Shown in pieces: positions 31,532 to 32,849 of a DNA stretch of 32,849 nucleotides (positions are counted from its first letter, which is position 1; each line of letters opens with the position of its first letter). The translations under genes and the position numbers were made by a program. The notes under the pieces were generated by a model. That model did not search any database, was not told the DNA's origin, and was given only the letters and a program-made list of their open reading frames with translations. Source of the DNA: Deltaproteobacteria bacterium HGW-Deltaproteobacteria-22 (GTDB lineage: Bacteria > Myxococcota_A > Polyangia > HGW-17); NCBI GenBank assembly GCA_002841825.1, contig PHAZ01000008.1, positions 1-32,849 of the forward strand, given 5' to 3'.

Positions 31532-32849
31532 TCAGTAATGGAACGTCAGTCCCAGTCCGGCGCCGCCGGGCAGCATCAGGGGTTCCCAGGTGACCGACGC
31601 CCCATCGGGCACGGTCTGGAGTCGAATCCTGGAGTCCGGACTCGTGTCGATGAACGTGCGGTACAGCGCCACCGTGAACGACAGCGCCGAGAGACCGTAG
31701 AGCACGTTGGCCGCGATGGCGTAGATCTTGCCGTCCTGCAGCCGGGAGTCATTGCTGAACACAGGAATGCCCGCGTCCAGGTCTGCCTGGTAGTCATCCT
31801 TGAACTGCACCGACTTGCCGCCGGCCCAGATGCCTGCGCCCAGGGCCGCCAGTCCGAGGACGTACCCGGAGATGGCACCCGTGCGGTCCGGCGCGCGATT
31901 GAGGGTGACCTCGAAGGTCTTCTGCTCTCCAGCGACCACTTCCACTCGCTGTTCCACCGCCTTGCGGCCCTTCTTCAGGATGCGCAGCCGGTGCGAACCG
32001 ACGGGAATCTTCACCTTCGAGCAGGGCGCCACGCAGATCGTCTTTTTTCCAAGCTTCACCCGGGCGTCCCGGACGTTGCGACCGAGGATCGTGAGGTAGC
32101 CGATGGGCTGCCGCTCGAGCTTCACGTGCAACGTGTTGCTCTCTCCGGCGGAGACGTCGAGCTCGCGCTTCTCCTCACGGAAGCCGTCCTGCTCCACGAA
32201 GACGGTGTGCTTGCCCGGCTTCAGCACGCCGTTGAACGGCGTGTGGCCCACGGGACCGATCTCCTTGTTGTCCACGAACACCTGGGCGCCGGGCACGTTG
32301 CTCGTGATCTGGACCCAGGCCATGTTCACGTCCTTTTTCATGGAAACCATGATGTCAAGCATGCGGTTTTCCTGCACGTTGATCTCACGTTTGATGTCGG
32401 AAAACCCCTTCATCTCCACGATCAGTACATGTTTGCCGAGAGGAATCTCCCCTTCGAACGGGGTGGTGCCCAGCTTTTCCTTCTTGTGGTTCAGGTACAG
32501 AACCGCGCCGGGCGGATCAGTGGACACCGCCGTCAGTGTTCGCGTGGCGATGGGCGGAAGTTCGGGCTTCACCAGCGGCGGCGCAGGCTTGTCGCCAGGC
32601 TTGTCCACGGGCTTGTCGCCAGGCTTGTCGCCGGGCTTGTCCACGGGCTTGTCGCCAGGCTTGTCGCCGGGCTTGTCGCCAGGCTTGTCGCCGGGCTTGT
32701 CGCCGGGCTTGTCGCCGGGCTTGTCCACGGGCTTGTCGCCAGGCTTGTCCACGGGCTTGTCGCCAGGCTTGTCGCCAGGCTTGTCGCCAGGCTTGTCCAC
32801 GGGCTTGTCGCCAGGCTTGTCCACGGGCTTGTCGCCGGGCTTGTCGCCG
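31532..32849 (-). CDS. Triple-PEGA protein with DKPG/DKPV linker and two C-terminal helices (5' partial)
   Basis: The frame is open to the window edge; the apparent first codon at 32824 is an internal GTG (Val), so the N-terminus is missing. Residue numbers count from that codon. Residues 1-80 are a tandem DKPG/DKPV linker. Three PEGA-type beta domains follow (~96-164, ~168-236, ~241-309), each with the PxGAxV...LG...G.H.L pattern (for example DPPGAVLYLN, LKPGKHTVFV). A hydrophobic helix (~316-336), a polar stretch with FKDDYQADLD, a second helix (~370-389) and a tail ending GLGLTFHY complete the protein. PEGA domains sit in the envelope and often bind surface layers or cell wall. First visible gene of the cluster that ends at the kinase. 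Confidence 0.88.
   Translation of the reverse strand, partial: GDKPGDKPVDKPGDKPVDKPGDKPGDKPGDKPVDKPGDKPVDKPGDKPGDKPGDKPGDKPGDKPGDKPVDKPGDKPGDKPVDKPGDKPAPPLVKPELPPIATRTLTAVSTDPPGAVLYLNHKKEKLGTTPFEGEIPLGKHVLIVEMKGFSDIKREINVQENRMLDIMVSMKKDVNMAWVQITSNVPGAQVFVDNKEIGPVGHTPFNGVLKPGKHTVFVEQDGFREEKRELDVSAGESNTLHVKLERQPIGYLTILGRNVRDARVKLGKKTICVAPCSKVKIPVGSHRLRILKKGRKAVEQRVEVVAGEQKTFEVTLNRAPDRTGAISGYVLGLAALGAGIWAGGKSVQFKDDYQADLDAGIPVFSNDSRLQDGKIYAIAANVLYGLSALSFTVALYRTFIDTSPDSRIRLQTVPDGASVTWEPLMLPGGAGLGLTFHY
32585..32849 (-). repeat. 12-nt tandem repeat encoding DKPG/DKPV
   Basis: About 22 consecutive 12-nt units run to the window edge. On the minus strand each is GACAAGCC followed by TGGC, CGGC or CGTG, encoding DKPG or DKPV. 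The three variants alternate in higher-order blocks, consistent with slippage and unequal crossover. The array continues beyond the window. Confidence 0.92.

Noticed and set aside
32585-32849. Tandem array as a CRISPR
   Set aside because: Units are 12 nt, directly adjacent with no spacers, and in frame with a protein.

Overview
The window is GC-rich bacterial DNA holding 28 supported protein genes, two of them cut by the window edges. No rRNA, tRNA, CRISPR array, insertion sequence or phage gene was seen. The content suggests a member of the Myxococcota or a close relative in the former Deltaproteobacteria. This is inference from gene style: at least ten lipoproteins, several with Asn-rich tethers; Myxococcus-type Cys-rich repeats; PEGA-domain and TPR membrane proteins with paired C-terminal helices; an AgmX/PglI-like C-terminus; and a large Ser/Thr kinase fused to a P-loop ATPase and TPRs.

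Layout: (1) 1-2866 (+) is a TPR/coiled-coil membrane protein followed by a Cys-rich RCC1-propeller lipoprotein. (2) 8447-2911 (-) is a four-gene secretome operon: Cys-rich lipoprotein, esterase-propeller lipoprotein, YD-like repeat protein, and a secreted protein of unknown function. (3) 8668-11145 holds a Yip1 membrane protein, a GNAT acetyltransferase, a small unknown protein and an SDR oxidoreductase. (4) 13147-11181 (-) is an operon of a VOC protein, an unknown protein and two lipoproteins. (5) 14778-13246 (-) has a small membrane protein and a lipoprotein with a TonB/AgmX-like end. (6) 14920-16407 (+) is a lipoprotein with four exact 50-residue Cys repeats and an unassigned enzyme-like domain.

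(7) 20905-16475 (-) has a beta-barrel-like lipoprotein, purine nucleoside phosphorylase and alpha-glucan phosphorylase. (8) 21074-25302 (+) has a DapL-type aminotransferase translationally coupled to a GlcD-type FAD oxidase, then a large lipoprotein. (9) 25519-26133 (+) is a stand-alone ribosomal protein S4 gene of the zinc-free type with a near-consensus promoter. (10) 32849-26273 (-) has a PEGA protein with a long DKPG/DKPV linker, a VCBS-like lipoprotein, a small membrane protein and the kinase-ATPase-TPR regulator.

Metabolic genes (glucan and nucleoside phosphorolysis, aminotransferase/oxidase) are a minority. The dominant theme is the cell envelope. The same arrangement, a two-helix anchor protein followed at once by a propeller lipoprotein, appears at both ends of the window, and at the right end it lies next to a Ser/Thr kinase. 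I regard this recurring module and the secretome operon as the best candidates for an undescribed system. Their function cannot be read from sequence alone.
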